DNA of 64,000 bases from Nelumbo lutea (Eukaryota > Streptophyta > Magnoliopsida > Proteales > Nelumbonaceae): positions 105,459,254 to 105,523,253 of the forward strand of contig JAKGHH010000002.1 in assembly GCA_022828595.1 (NCBI GenBank), written 5' to 3'. This document shows positions 36,061-47,735 of the stretch, piece after piece. Every line of letters begins with the position of its first letter. Positions within the stretch are counted from its first letter, which is position 1. The notes beneath the pieces are model-generated. The model was given only the letters and a program-made list of their open reading frames with translations. It did not search any database and was not told the DNA's origin. The translations under genes were made by a program, and so were the position numbers.

Positions 36061-37402
36061 TTCTTTTGCTATAAATTGTGAGAATTTCATCAGCTCTTGA
36101 AACCTTGATGAGAAAATACTTATTAAGCCTCACATAAATGTTCAAACTCATGCCACAAGGATTTTTTTTTTTAAGTTGGCCATTTTGGTCATGACCAAGT
36201 GGCACTTTATTGAGCTTAAACTCTAAGTCCCTAATTTTGGTTCTAAAATTTCTGAGGCAACTAGTACCCTAATCAGCAATATTGTTTTGGCAATCACTAC
36301 ATTTTGACATAAAGCTTCTAGTAGAATTATGACAAAGGGAAGCCATGAACTTTGGGTATTTTGATTCATATATGTAGCCATATTGGCTCAAAATCAATGT
36401 GGGCTTTTACAATTACGGCAGTGTTTGGTATGGCTTTTGTTTATTTGATAAAATGTCATCACCATGTAGGCACTTATCCCATCATGCTATTTTGTACACT
36501 TTGCAGTCTTATAAATGGAAGTCTTGATTTACGTGCAAGCCAACTGTTGGGGGAAGCTTTATTTTAATGTTTCAACCAACGCAAAAGTGTTTATTTATTG
36601 TTTAGCTTATGTAGTGTTTAATGGTGCCTAGTGGCGTTTAGTTGTCAACAAATACCAGAAAATGTTTATCAATCACTTTTTCTTGATTTTGAAGACAAAT
36701 CAAGTATAAATGTTTATTTAATAAATGGAAGCTATACCAAATGCATACCATGTCAACACAAATTAGGATAAAGCACTATGAGATAGTGATCACTTCTTAT
36801 AGACAATATATGTTTAACATGCAAACACTAAGGTGTAGAGATACCTTGGCTAATAGCAAAAATTTGATTCTACACTTCCTATTATTGCTTTTTTACGGGA
36901 ATCTCTATAATACAGAAAGTGCCAAGTAATTAATGTAAAGTGGAAGAGATAAGATAGAAGCAAGAATTACATTAGCAATAGCAAAATGAATTTGAACAAC
37001 AACACTTTTAAGAGTTTAACCACAAGAACCAAAGACCTCCAAACAAACCATGAGGCTCATTAACAAAACTCAATGACTAAACTTGACAAGATCTTCATGG
37101 ACTTATCCTTGTTACATAGGGTTTTTGAAATGAAAACCAATGACGGGTTGAAAATCATTTCTAAGGTGATGGAACATTTCAGCCTGTCACCAAAGCCACA
37201 TTATCGTTAGGAGAAATCAAATTCCTGACCAATGGTGCTAGACTAAACTAAATGAGTTGCTTCCTTAGTATAGTAATGGTTTTCTCCTGAGGATTAGTTG
37301 AAACCAATGGATCAACTTGAGTTGGATCTGAAAATGGGAAGACCATCTTTGCGTGGCAAATGTAAGAATATACAATGTTCATCTTTGATATTAGGTTGTG
37401 GT
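36061..37402. other. Intergenic, no gene seen
   Basis: Short open frames on both strands have no recognisable domain. The right part should be the 3' flank of the receptor-kinase pseudogene. Confidence 0.4.
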
Positions 37403-37511
37403 CTACTTGAGCCTTGCAACTAGGGCTAGGGCAACAAAGGAGAAGGATGACATCTTGTCTCTCATTGTATGCAATATCTTAACTATAGAAGGCCTAAGGT
37501 TTGGTTGTTGG

Positions 37512-38422
37512 TGATGAGGGCAGATTTGTCCCTCCAATGACGTCATGACACATGGCATCTCAAAACAGCTGGATGACATTCAAACACCACCTATGTGATG
37601 ACTTGCCTTAGCTAATGAAGTCCCAGCTAGCGACCTGCCTCCGTCGACCTAGCAACCTGCCTCTTCTACCAACCTAGCGACCTGCCTTTTCCGCTGAACT
37701 GGCGACCTCCGACCTGGTGGAAAATAGTTGGTGACCTCGTCCACAACTTAGGGCGACTAGCAACACCTCATTTAGGGCCGACATGCGGCACCTTGTCACC
37801 AACCGAAGTGACCTCGATGTGACGAAGCAACCTCCTTCAAGGGATTGTTGGCTTGGTTGAAGTCCAGGTGGCGACCTACAAAATGTGTTTGTCGACCAAT
37901 TCTGCATCCATATCCCATCACTCTCGGGTTTTTCGGAAGTTGGCCCCCGCACTAAATGTTCCAGAGGAAACCAAACAAGGCGTAAAGACTGGTCTACACG
38001 CATGGCTATCTCCGAGGACTTCAAACCAGTTAGGCATGACCTCTCGGAGATCTCGGATGTGACGCGTGAAACCCACACCAAACAATGCCTATATATAGGC
38101 CTCACCTTCAACCTCAAGGGGGAGGTACGATTTATTGCTCACAAGCTTAATAGCATATTAGCATTCAGTTCACACAACTCAATACTAACTTAAGCATCGG
38201 AGTGCCCACGTCGAGTAAAATCAACCCGGGAACTTTGGCGTTGTTTCCTTACAGGTCTCTCTAAAGAACTACACAACTCAACAATCAATCTAGCTTGGCA
38301 CCTGAACAACCTCCTAATTCAGCCCAGTCAATTTAGCATCCAAGCCATCTTCCAACATGAAATCCTCTAGGTTGGCATCCGAGTTACCAGCGAATTGGGA
38401 GTTGCCAAAAAGCTCATAATCA
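37512..38422 (+). repeat. LTR (left) of the non-autonomous element
   Basis: This LTR is 911 bases. It has GCGACCTGCCT-like short repeats near 37625-37690. A TATA-like CCTATATATAGGCCTC near 38087 is followed by the conserved GGGGGAGGTACGATTTATTG stretch. Confidence 0.88.
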
Positions 38423-38649
38423 ATTGGTGTCGTCTATGGGAAATGAAACAAAAAACTAAGTTCTCACCTTCTAATTTTTGCCTTTATCAACTCAATGGCA
38501 TTTTTGAGCAGCACCAACATCGACAATGAAGTATCAGTTACTGGGGATCAAGAGCATCCATGATGAACCCCGAGAACCCCTCTGTGATATTCAACAACAA
38601 AGCGACCTCAACAACCAACAGTCTGACGGTAGACACCTCGAAGTGAGGC

Positions 38650-39330
38650 CGTCCTTGCAGGTCGAGCCCTTCGTGGTTCCCGCGGGAGTTGACGGCCAAC
38701 AGATTGTGGAGCAGCCCTCTCGACCTCATCTCATTCTATATTCATTCTCAACAATAGTTAGCTTGAATGAAGCCTCATCATCTCTATTTCGCGAGGTCAC
38801 CCCTATAGGTTGAGCCTTTCGTGGCTCCAGTAGTAGTCGGCGCCCAACGAATTGTGCGGTCACCTTTGTAAGTCGAGCCTTCCAAGGCTCCCGTGCGAGT
38901 CGGCAACCTACAATTAGTAGAGCTACCCCTACAGGTCGAGCTCCTTATGGCTTCTCGTAGGAGTAGATGACCAGCGTCCCCAAGGGCTGATCCAGTGTAG
39001 TTGTGGCATCAACCTACCGCCCAATGCCAACAACAACATACATATCAACAAAACCCACAAGCAGGATAGAATATGAGTGACTAGCCTGGGCGAACTTTAG
39101 CGATCTTGCCCAAATTGTCTCCCAGCCCAAACTGTGAAGCCTCACTACTAATTGAGCTTGATATGGCTCTCGTGAGAGTTGGAAGCAAACTGAATGTGGA
39201 ACCGGCCTCATAGGTCAAACCCTTCGTGGTTCCCGTGAAAGTAGGCAACCTGCAGACAACAGAGCCACCCCCTCAAGATGAGCCCCCATAGCTCTAGTAG
39301 GAGTGGGCGGCCAGTAGTTCCAGGAGCAGG
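38650..39330. repeat. Degenerate tandem units of about 60 bp
   Basis: A unit built on GGTCGAGCCCTTCGTGGTTC and then GGAGTYGGCNRCC recurs about seven times (near 38656, 38808, 38872, 38934, 39145, 39215, 39277) with variable spacing and many changes. It fills most of the interior of the LTR element and explains its GC-rich open frames. Confidence 0.65.
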
Positions 39331-40170
39331 TGCAATACATGTATGCCTTAGTCTCACAAGCACCCACCTGGGGAAGCCAATTCCATTTGAGGGCATAGAA
39401 GCAACCACATTTGAAGCTACTAAAGCTACTACAGAATGATCATCCGCTTTGGCGACTTGGTCAAATTGAGTTCTAAGGGAAAGCCATATTGCTTTTTAGC
39501 GAAGGCACCCTTAGTCTACTCCAAAAATACAACGGTAGTAGGAAGACCGATCTTAGAAGGCTGGCCCACGTTTATCTAGCTTGGCAACATGCTTAAGTCA
39601 ATCTCAAAGGACGTTGGCATTTCACTGCCAACCCTAAAAAAGGAGAAGAGAAAAAGAAACAAAGGAAGGGAAGACTAGTTCACTTTCAGTATCGTGGCAG
39701 ACATGCAAACTTGGTCGATCTCTTCACAACCGACCACCTCGGTTTTAGGCTCCGCATCGACCTCACTTGCTACTCTTTCGAGAACCAACTCAAGAGAAAT
39801 TGTGTTGTAGCCTACATGAGTGGAGCTACTTGACAAGACAGTCATGTAGTTAGAAGCCCCTCTTGAATAGCATCGCGAACTTCGCTCTTGAGGTATTGGG
39901 GCGAATTGCAAAACTCCTTGATGGTTGCATCCCTAATAAGGTATATGTCCTCAAAGTGCATGTTTCGCCTCTCCTTGAGCAGATGAATTCACTCTTGTGC
40001 ACCTATAATCAAGACGGTGAGGTCTGCGCTAGGCTGCATTCAATACTTAGACCTGAGGAGCAAATTGGACTGACATCTATGGCTATAAGCTCATCAAACT
40101 AGTCACTCCAGGCCAGAGGAACAAGCTACTCCCTTCGTCGAGTTGACCTCAGCGCGGGAGTGGGGGCAAT

Positions 40171-41088
40171 TGATGATGGTGGATTTAGCCCTCTAGTGAC
40201 GTCATGGAACATGGCATCTTGGAATAGATGGATGACATTTAGACACCATCTATGTGATGACTTGCCTTAGCTAATGAAGTCACAGCTAACGACCTGCCTC
40301 TGCCAACCTAGCGACTTACCTCTTCTGCCGTCCTAGCAACCTGCCTTTTCCGCTGACCTGGTGACTTGTGACCTGGTGGAAACATAGTTGGTGACCTCAT
40401 CCACAACTCAGGGCGGCTAGCAACACCTCGTTTAGGAGACGACCTATGGCACCTTGTCACCAACCAAAGTGACCTCGATGTGAAGGGCGACCTCCTTCGA
40501 AGGCTTGTTGGCTTGGTTGAGGTCCAGGTGGCAACCTACGAGACATGCTCGCCGACCAATTCTGCATCCATATCCCGTCACTCTTGGGTTTTTCGGAAGT
40601 TGGCCCCTGCACCAAATATTCCAGAGGAAACCGAACAAGGTGCGAAGACTGGTCTACGTGCACGGCTACCTCTAAGGACATCGGACTGGTTAGGCACAAC
40701 CTCCCAGAGATCTCGGATGCGATGCATGAAGCCTATGCCAAACAATGCCTATATATAGGCCTCACCTTCAACCTCAAGGGGGAGGTACGATTTATTGCTC
40801 ACAAGCTTAATATCATATTAGCATTCAGCTCGCACAACTTAGTACTAACTTAAGCATTGGAGTGCCCACGCCCACGCCGGGTAAAAGTAACTTGGGCACT
40901 CTGGCTTTGTTTCCTTATAGGTCTCTCTAAGGAACTACATAGCTTGGCAATTAATCTAGCTCGACACCCAAACAACCTCCTAATTCAGATCAGTCAGTTC
41001 GACATCCAAGCCGCCTTCTAGCAGGAAATCCTCCAGATCAGCATCCAAGTTACCAGTGAATTGGGAGTTGCCAAAACACCCATCATTA
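40171..41088 (+). repeat. LTR (right) of the non-autonomous element
   Basis: This LTR is 918 bases and matches the left LTR across its length with scattered substitutions. It keeps the palindromic CCTATATATAGG promoter-like element near 40748. Confidence 0.88.
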
Positions 41089-41341
41089 GTTGGCAAAGGC
41101 AAAGTGAAGTTGTAACATGGAAACCGTGGCTCCTCTCTATTTTGAAATGGCCTACAAGCTATGATCCACCCACCATTTCCATAAGCCTTTCAAGTCATCC
41201 AATAGTGGCTTGCCTATTATTGTCAAGAGCTGCTCTTTCTTGGAGCAAAAGGCTTCAATTGCCACGATTAGTTTTAGAACAATCACACAAAAGCTATAAA
41301 CATCATTCTTCTTTGAACAATTCTTGCCCTTAGGTAGTGAG

Positions 41342-41821
41342 TAGACCTATCAATGATATTCGGAAGTATGAGATACGATGAATTTATGTAATCAGATCGA
41401 ATTTGGATTTTGAGATCTACAATCGATTAATAATTAGATTAGATTTGGATTTGACTTAATCCAATATTATTAAAATCCAAATTCAATTATATTATAAATA
41501 TTTATTGATTTTAATATATAAATTTTATAAAATTATAAATAAATATTTTTAAATATTATATTATATGAATTTAAATACATAATAAATTTAGTATGTTATG
41601 TTTATATTAATTTATTACATATAAAAGTTGAAAAATAATTAACTTTTTAATTTTTTGTATTTAAAAAATAAAGAAGAGTCAAATTAAATTCAAACCTCAT
41701 ATGAATCTATTAGGATTTGAATTCAAATCCAAGGTCTTCAAATATGACCGGATTCGGATGCAAGTTTTCAATAATTGGATCAGATTTGGATTTTCCTAAA
41801 TTCGATTTGTTTACAAGCCTA
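41342..41821. mobile_element. hAT-like MITE inside the kinase pseudogene
   Basis: A 480-base AT-rich element starts TAGACCTATCAATGA and ends TTGTTTACAAGCCTA. The perfect 8-base duplication GTAGTGAG flanks it (41334-41341, 41822-41829). It separates two kinase motifs. Confidence 0.85.
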
Positions 41822-42133
41822 GTAGTGAGGGTCAGTGTAACTAGGAGAATCCGCTACTAAGGTTTGGATTTGGAATTTCCTAAATCATAGTATGAAATGT
41901 TTGATGCTTTTACATCGCTTTGAGCTATTTGAACACCATGGTTCATTCTTCTACAACAACAAAATTAACCAAACCAATAGGAACAACGACTAGGAGGGAT
42001 CGAGAAAAGGGGAAAAGGAGAGGGACTAGGGTTATGACTTAAAAAAACAGATGAAAATAAAATTTTCATAAAAGAAAAAAAGAAAATAAAACTTGTAGTC
42101 CCATGAGTGAAATTGTGATATGCTCCTCAAAGA

Positions 42134-42270
42134 GCTCCTCACACTGGCCTCATAGACACAACTCACATCCCACCATGTATTGGGAACATCTCCCCATAAA
42201 TAATAAATATCACTACAAGAGATGTTCCCAATGTGTGGCCAGGACATGCAATGAGGTCGGTGTGAGGAGC
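42134..42270. repeat. Foldback MITE, copy 1
   Basis: The left end GCTCCTCACACTGGCCTCAT and the right end ATGAGGTCGGTGTGAGGAGC are inverted repeats. The arms continue through TGTATTGGGAACATCTC to a short AT-rich loop. It is related to copy 2. Confidence 0.75.
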
Positions 42271-42384
42271 ACACTTTAAGGAATAGATTTGGACTCACAT
42301 GAGTGACTATTAAAGGGGATGCACATGAGAATGCTGGGAAGCGTGTAATATCGATGTGGAGTTGTGTGATTGGAGACCAGATCT

Positions 42385-42528
42385 GCTCCTCACATAGGGC
42401 ACCTCACACCGACCTCATAGGCACATCCCACCATGCATTGGGAACATCTCCTGTACTTATACGTTATTATTCACAGGAGATGTTCCCAATGCATGGTGAG
42501 ATGTGCTTGTGAGGTTGGTGTGAGGAGC
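42385..42528. repeat. Foldback MITE, copy 2, with a near-perfect hairpin
   Basis: Arms at 42402-42454 and 42473-42525 pair over 53 bases with a few mismatches; the inner 26 bases are perfectly complementary. The loop is only 18 bases. Transcription would give a long stable hairpin. Confidence 0.8.
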
Positions 42529-42737
42529 TGATTCCAATTTGTGTGATTGATTAGTCACAACTTGCTCAACATCGATATGCGTTCAACTAACCCAGACTCT
42601 ATGATGTGCCAGATTGGTTGGAAACAAAATAATGCACATAGGGATAGCCAGATATGCAATTTATCACGAATGGATGTATCATTATCCTGAATGCATGGCC
42701 CACATGGGACCCACACCTTATGTGTTTTATTTTTATT

Positions 42738-43565
42738 ATTTTTTTTGAAAATGCCCGAAGGCTAATCCATTCAACAATTACTCAGTTACATCAAATTCCA
42801 AAGAACGAATAAAAAAAAGTAGGTGCTACAAACTAAGTGTGCATTGAATAACAAGACAAAGCATGTTTAGCGAGTCTATGGGCAACCCGATTACAAATCC
42901 AGGGAGCAAGAGTAATTGAGTAGTCTTGAAGGTGGGATAGGAATCTCTTGCAATCCATAAGAAAAGTGTAGATACTCCATGGAGGGGAAAGGGTATCCTC
43001 CAACAAGAGATTAATCAAAAGTTGTGCATCACCTTCAATTATAGCATTAGAAATACCAAGAGAAGAGGCAAATTGAAGGCTTTCCAAAATAGCTAAGGCT
43101 TCACTGAAGAGTGCAGGCTGAGGTGCTATCGGAATAGCGCGTGCAAAAAGAAATGAGCTATTATTATCCCGAATAATGATATTAACGCCAGATTTATCAG
43201 TAGCAGTGGCACCATCAAAATTGATTTTCACACTACCTCTCGTTGCTGGAATCCAATGGATCATTGTAGTTGGGGCCAAAGAATTGAATCTCATTAGATA
43301 CCACTAGAGAGTGATGAATAACATCAAAATGCAACTGCGAATCCACACAAGCATTTTCTACAATGATTTCAGGGTATTGGTGTTGATGATTAAAAATGAG
43401 GGCATTCCAGGTAAGCCAAATGTGCCAAAGGATATTGAAATACCGACCACAGATCAAACCAGAAGATTGACCGCTACTCAAATCAAGAAAAATCCATTCT
43501 GAAGCCTCAAGAATGTCGGTGCTAAATTGCTCCTCTTCACTTGGAGGTTGCTCCAAAAGGCTTTA
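42738..43565 (-). pseudogene. L1-type LINE fragment with RNase H
   Basis: The minus strand shows WHIWLTWNALIFNHQ near 43420, then after a frame change KINFDGATATDKSGVN near 43225 and SEALAILESLQFA near 43105. IIEGDAQLLINLL near 43040 and NRVAHRLAKHALS near 42880 follow, the order of the LINE C-terminal RNase H. It ends at a stop near 42833 and an A tail seen as T residues near 42740-42750. It is a distinct family from the LINEs in the cornichon introns. Confidence 0.8.
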
Positions 43566-44843
43566 CCCACTAGAAGTAAACTCCATAAAATTCTTCATTT
43601 CTGTAACTACATAATATGTGAATCGGCTACAATGACATTGGATCATTTATTCTGCACTACCAATCTTCTAGATTGGTATGGTTTGAATCCTCTATGAGCT
43701 TTAGGCCCGATTCACCTTATGCCTATGGAGTAATGGTTTGCTCATCTGCTATAAGTTTCCTAACCTACTATGCATGCATTTCAAATTTGAAAAAAAAAAA
43801 GACTTTTACAAAAAAAAAAAAATAATAAAGTTTGATGAATTAGCAAAATCATATATGTTTTAAAAAATATTGCAAAAACAGTGAACATGAAAAAAAATCA
43901 ACTTGTCGTTTATTAACTTCACCTCCTTCATGCCACTGTTCATCATCTCCCTCCATTTGATCTCTCTCAACACTATTCATCTTCTACCTCTCACACTAAA
44001 CAACGATGGCAACCCCCTTCACATCCAATCTCTCTCTCTCTCTCTCTCTCCCATCTTTCCCATCGATTCCTCTCATTCCCTCTCTCTTCCTTACTCCCTT
44101 CCCCTATTTTTCACGACCACTTTGGTTAACTAACCGTTGCCACTGCAACTTCTGGCAGCGACAGTCTTCTTCCAAACCGTTCTCTCAGTCTCTCTCTCTC
44201 TGAAGAATAAGCGAAGGGGAATCACTATAATAGAAGTCCAGATCTGAAACCGGCTGAGGATGACTGTATCGCCTTCAACCTCCACGTCACAGCAGTGAAA
44301 TGGCGAAGAAGATTCTCTACTTTGGCCTCCCTACTCCTAGTTTTCACGTCGCCAACCCAGTAGCGTTTGATCATCATTTAGTTCGAAGATAGACAACCCG
44401 TGATAAAAGCTCATCTGAAACCCCTGCTTATTAATCGTTCTTAGGCCAAAAATGCATTAGAGTTCGTTGCAGCGTTCATCGGAGTTTACATCCTCTGCTG
44501 AACGGTGAGATCCATTTGAGGTCGTTTCATTTCTCCCAATCTCCTACTAGTATTCCACGGAAGCTGTTGCTACCCAGAAATCAAAAGCGTCTGAAACCTC
44601 CCCTGCAGCCTCAATCAATTCCGAGTCGGTATTTCGAACTGGCAAGCGTAATGTAACCATACTTTTTCCTTTCCCTACTTTTTTCTTCAAATCAAACATA
44701 GCCAAATAACCATACTTCATCATTTTTTTTTTTTTTATGTAAAAAGCCCAAAAAAGAACACAATGCATAAGCAAGTGGGAGGTGTTCCTGCTTTTTTGTT
44801 CTAACTCAACATTACTAAACCAAATGGTCCCAAGTAACCCCTA
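43566..44843. other. Intergenic, no gene confirmed
   Basis: The stretch holds A-runs (43790-43822) and a (CT)n microsatellite at about 44030-44050. A plus-strand serine/leucine-rich open frame there comes from the microsatellite and is not supported as a gene. The end of a foldback MITE family (CAAACATAGCC) is at about 44694. Confidence 0.4.
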
Positions 44844-44851
44844 AAACAGAG

Positions 44852-45136
44852 TAAGGATGCAAATCGATCTGATCGAATTTGAATCGAGGCATATCTGAAT
44901 CCAATCAGATATAAATCCAATATGATCTTTCATATTCGATAAGAATCAAATTTGATTATATACAAATGCCGGATCAGATCTTTTCAGATTCGATAAGGTG
45001 ATCCCAATCCGATCCAATATTTCAAAATGGATCCTATTTTGTGAACTCTAACCGGTCAAAGTCTAGTAAGGGGTATCCGAATTTGGTAAAATTGGATAGG
45101 GCCGGATCATCATGATCCAATCCGTTTGCACCCCTA
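44852..45136. mobile_element. hAT-like MITE
   Basis: A 285-base element starts TAAGGATGCAAATCGATC and ends CGTTTGCACCCCTA, flanked by AAACAGAG (44844-44851) and AAACAAAG (45137-45144), an 8-base duplication with one change. GATC-rich subterminal motifs recur. No coding sequence is seen. Confidence 0.75.
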
Positions 45137-45408
45137 AAACAAAGGAAAAACTAAAAAAAATTCTTGCCCCTCCCCGTCCTGCCCTTTCCCTCCTCTGTGA
45201 GGGGGTAAACCGGTTGTAGTACGAGTAAGGTTTTACGGGTTGGATTTGATTGAACCCATCCATTCCTAATCATCCTTGACGTAGGATTTAGAAAGAGCAC
45301 CTTAACCTAACCCGCGTAAATCGGCTTGAACCGTTAACTGTGGATCCACACACGTTTATGGAACTCCGCCCCGCTCTGAACAAATCGGATTTCCTATTCA
45401 CTTTTTCT

Positions 45409-45512
45409 ATCCACACTCTACCTGCCGTGAATTGCAGTCACACTTCTCTCTCTGGCTCTCATCCACACTCTACCCGCCGTGAATTGCAGCCACACATCTC
45501 TCTCTGGCTCTC
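45409..45512. repeat. Tandem duplication, 2 x 52 bp
   Basis: Units at 45409-45460 and 45461-45512 share ATCCACACTCTACC and GCCGTGAATTGCAG with three or four differences. A partial third start (ATCCACAC) follows. Confidence 0.85.
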
Positions 45513-45842
45513 ATCCACACTAATTACTGAGATTGATTCTACTGGATGTAAGCTGGTAAAGATGTTGGGGATTTCTGTTTAAAAGAATCTCCTTTTTCCT
45601 TCTGTTTGGATGCATTAATCGGGTTATTATTGATTGGTCATTCTTGAAGTTATCTGCTCTTTCTCTTGAAACATGTTCTTAATGGTATTGTCAGAAATCA
45701 GTCCACCCATATCAAATTCAAACCTCCAGCCTCGAACTCTGCAATCCCAACAAAGGTTTTCGTAGAATTTTCCCAAAGCTCGTATGCTTCAATTTGTTGT
45801 ATTTAATTACCTGTAATCCATACTTATTGTGTTTCTAGCATA

Positions 45843-45995
45843 TGAATTCAATGGGGTTATGATAAAGACTAGTGTTTAGTTTGGCTTTTAAATAATATTT
45901 AAACTGGTATTCGGTAATATATTGGCTGGCTTTGAGTTTGTTCTTTTTTTTTCTCTTCAGCATTTGAATATGTAACTTAGATTATGGTTATGGGT
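45843..45995. repeat. Diverged repeat, copy 1
   Basis: This region matches about 47600-47735 in the same orientation (GTTATGATAAAGAC, TGTTTAGTTTGG, ACATTTGAATATGTAA-type blocks). The function is unknown. The region 45145-46430 around it shows no convincing gene. Confidence 0.6.
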
Positions 45996-46439
45996 TTTTG
46001 AATGAGATTCAGTAACAAAAACAGTATCAGCTACTTCAGGAGAAGGATTATGATTGGATGCTGTTATAAATGGATTTCAGGGCATGGGTTTTGGAATATC
46101 CTGGGATGCTATGTATGCTAAAATTGAGTTTTAGTGTTCAAGGATATCTTGAAGAGTAATAGTCTTGGGTATTGCAACACAGATCATGGTAATGTCAGTT
46201 GTATTCTCTGTAAGACTGAAATTTTTACCATTTGTTGGTAATGGTATGTTGTCCTTGGATCATGTTTGTACTTTGTATTATTGGGAAAGCTTCCAGAATA
46301 GAATTCGCTACCACTACCAAACTTACAGGTGGTGTAACAAACTTACAGGGCTCTCTACTCTTTAAAACCATTATTAACAGTTATGTTTTTGATCAATAAC
46401 AATTGAAACTTTGTCAATTATATATGAAAAGAATGCTAT

Positions 46440-46860
46440 ACATTCTGCCTAGCACCCCTTAGGTTACCCTAGCTCCTTCTAGCCACCCCTCTCAAGTTCC
46501 TACCCTGGGAAATCAAACCCCAATATAACTGAGCTCTAGTTTCTCCTTATTTTGCTTATCTAACCCATCTGCCAAACTGTTAGCAGATCTTGGGACCCAA
46601 AGTTTAACTTGTACTCAGTTCTTAATCTGGTTTAATCTCCTTCCACTTTTAAGTGCCTGAAATTTAGAGCTTTAACTAGTTTCAGTCCTTGTAGAATTGT
46701 CAATAGTTCTACCTGCCCAAGTCAAGTCACCAATGCCAATGGATCCATGGGTCCAGCATATCTCTGCTCACATTTTCTAGATCTCCCTCTATACCTGAAT
46801 TACCTGGTTCCCTGAATTACCCATCAAAATTTAGTTTGATAAAGTTGAGGCAGGCGTGAT
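46440..46860 (-). pseudogene. Degraded LINE RNase H fragment
   Basis: The minus strand reads KLNFDG near 46835 and RSANSLADGL near 46590-46560, the first and last blocks of the LINE RNase H domain seen elsewhere in the window. The part between is heavily mutated. Confidence 0.65.
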
Positions 46861-47006
46861 TTTGTTAACAATTATTGCTTATAACTTATAACTCTAAGAA
46901 AAAGGAAAAGTAACACTGTCCTTGATCATGGTCAACATGAAAAGTCGGGATAGGTTGTCGATGGAACATTTTTACCATCATGATAACACAGAAGAGATAG
47001 CATTAG

Positions 47007-47162
47007 CTGAACGCAATCGCTGTTCAACAGGCTGTGGAACCAATGATAATGCCCCACATCAGTCATATGGAGCCCACAACGACTCAACTTGTCACTGTGG
47101 GCCCCAAGCAATTTTTGACTGCTGTGGGGTGTTATCATTGGTTCCACAGCCATCACGTTCAG
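47007..47162. repeat. Foldback element with 29-bp hairpin arms
   Basis: GGCTGTGGAACCAATGATAA begins the left arm (47030-47058), which pairs with 47123-47151 at 27 of 29 positions. Outer CTGAACG/CGTTCAG and inner GAGCCCACA/TGTGGGCCC pairs extend it. No clear target duplication is seen. Confidence 0.7.
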
Positions 47163-47278
47163 ATAATCTGAATTAAACACAGAACTCATGCAAAGATCTT
47201 CTATATGCTTTTAATTAGAGCAGTTCTTTCAGCTCAGAGAATAACCCAAAGAAATTCCTGAAATATTCACCCTTAGGC

Positions 47279-47395
47279 TATGCTTGGTTTGACAGAAAAT
47301 TAGACAGAAACAGAAAGTTGAGGGAAAGTTCTTAACAATTTTTGTGAAATTCTTTAATAACTTTCCTTCAACTTTATGTTTCTCTCTTATTTTTT
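47279..47395. repeat. Foldback MITE, relative of 33753-33882
   Basis: It begins GCTATGCTTGGTTTGA and ends TATCAAACCAAACACA, so the outer arms pair as in the family copy at 33753. The interior differs. Confidence 0.5.
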
Positions 47396-47599
47396 ATCAA
47401 ACCAAACACAAAATTAAAGAAAGAAAAGAAATAAGTAACTTTTGGTACTGGCAGGAGTTTTGAACCCAAGAAAACCACCAAGATGAAGGAGAAGACGATC
47501 TGATGAAGAGGAAGGAAATAGAGAGAGATTATGCTGATTAGAGACTGTGGGAGTCCTTGAAAGAGGATGATTCCGGTCTTCTTTGACCCATTGACAACA

Positions 47600-47735
47600 T
47601 GGATCCAATGGAATTATGATAAAGGACTTGTATTTAGTTTGGATTCTAAAGAATAGATGATCTGGTAATGTATAGATGGGCTTTAGATTTTTGCAACATT
47701 TGAATATGTAATTAGTTTATGGTTATAGGTTTTAG
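47600..47735. repeat. Diverged repeat, copy 2
   Basis: This is the partner of 45843-45995. The rest of 47396-48671 shows no gene; its right end is the 3' flank of the ABCG gene. Confidence 0.6.

Larger units (their letters stand above)
37512..41088 (+). mobile_element. Non-autonomous LTR retrotransposon (LARD-like)
   Basis: Two long direct repeats (37512-38422 and 40171-41088) both start TGATGA and end near CATAATCA/CATCATTA. They are flanked by the perfect 5-base duplication GTTGG (37507-37511, 41089-41093). After the left repeat comes ATTGGTGTCGTCTATGGGAA, a typical plant LTR-element leader. Before the right repeat is a purine-rich GGGAGTGGGGGCAAT. The 1748-base interior has no gag, protease, integrase or RT that I can recognise, so it must have moved with enzymes from another element. 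It interrupts a receptor-kinase pseudogene. Confidence 0.88.
37403..41950 (-). pseudogene. Receptor-like kinase pseudogene split by two insertions
   Basis: The minus strand carries the C-terminal half of a plant receptor-type Ser/Thr kinase domain in four pieces. They are the catalytic loop remnant with DVKASN (His-Arg lost) near 41917-41902 and SPSYTDPHYL near 41857-41833. After the MITE come KNDVYSFCVIVLKLI near 41310-41270 and VDHSL near 41166. After the LTR element comes NLRPSIVKILHTMRD near 37500-37455, with a stop at 37405-37403. Substrate and ligand are unknown. The frame is broken by a shift near 41335, stops, a 480-base MITE and a 3.6 kb LTR element. Joining across the LTR element with one GTTGG copy keeps the kinase frame. 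Confidence 0.78.

Noticed and set aside
36352..36567. Hydrophobic plus-strand open frame
   Set aside because: Low-complexity, no family motif, no splice partner.
37674..38193. Open frames in the 911-base LTR
   Set aside because: They repeat at 40444-40853 because the sequence is an LTR; no gag or pol similarity is seen.
43903..44203. Overlapping serine/leucine-rich open frames
   Set aside because: They come from a (CT)n microsatellite and have no domain or splice context.
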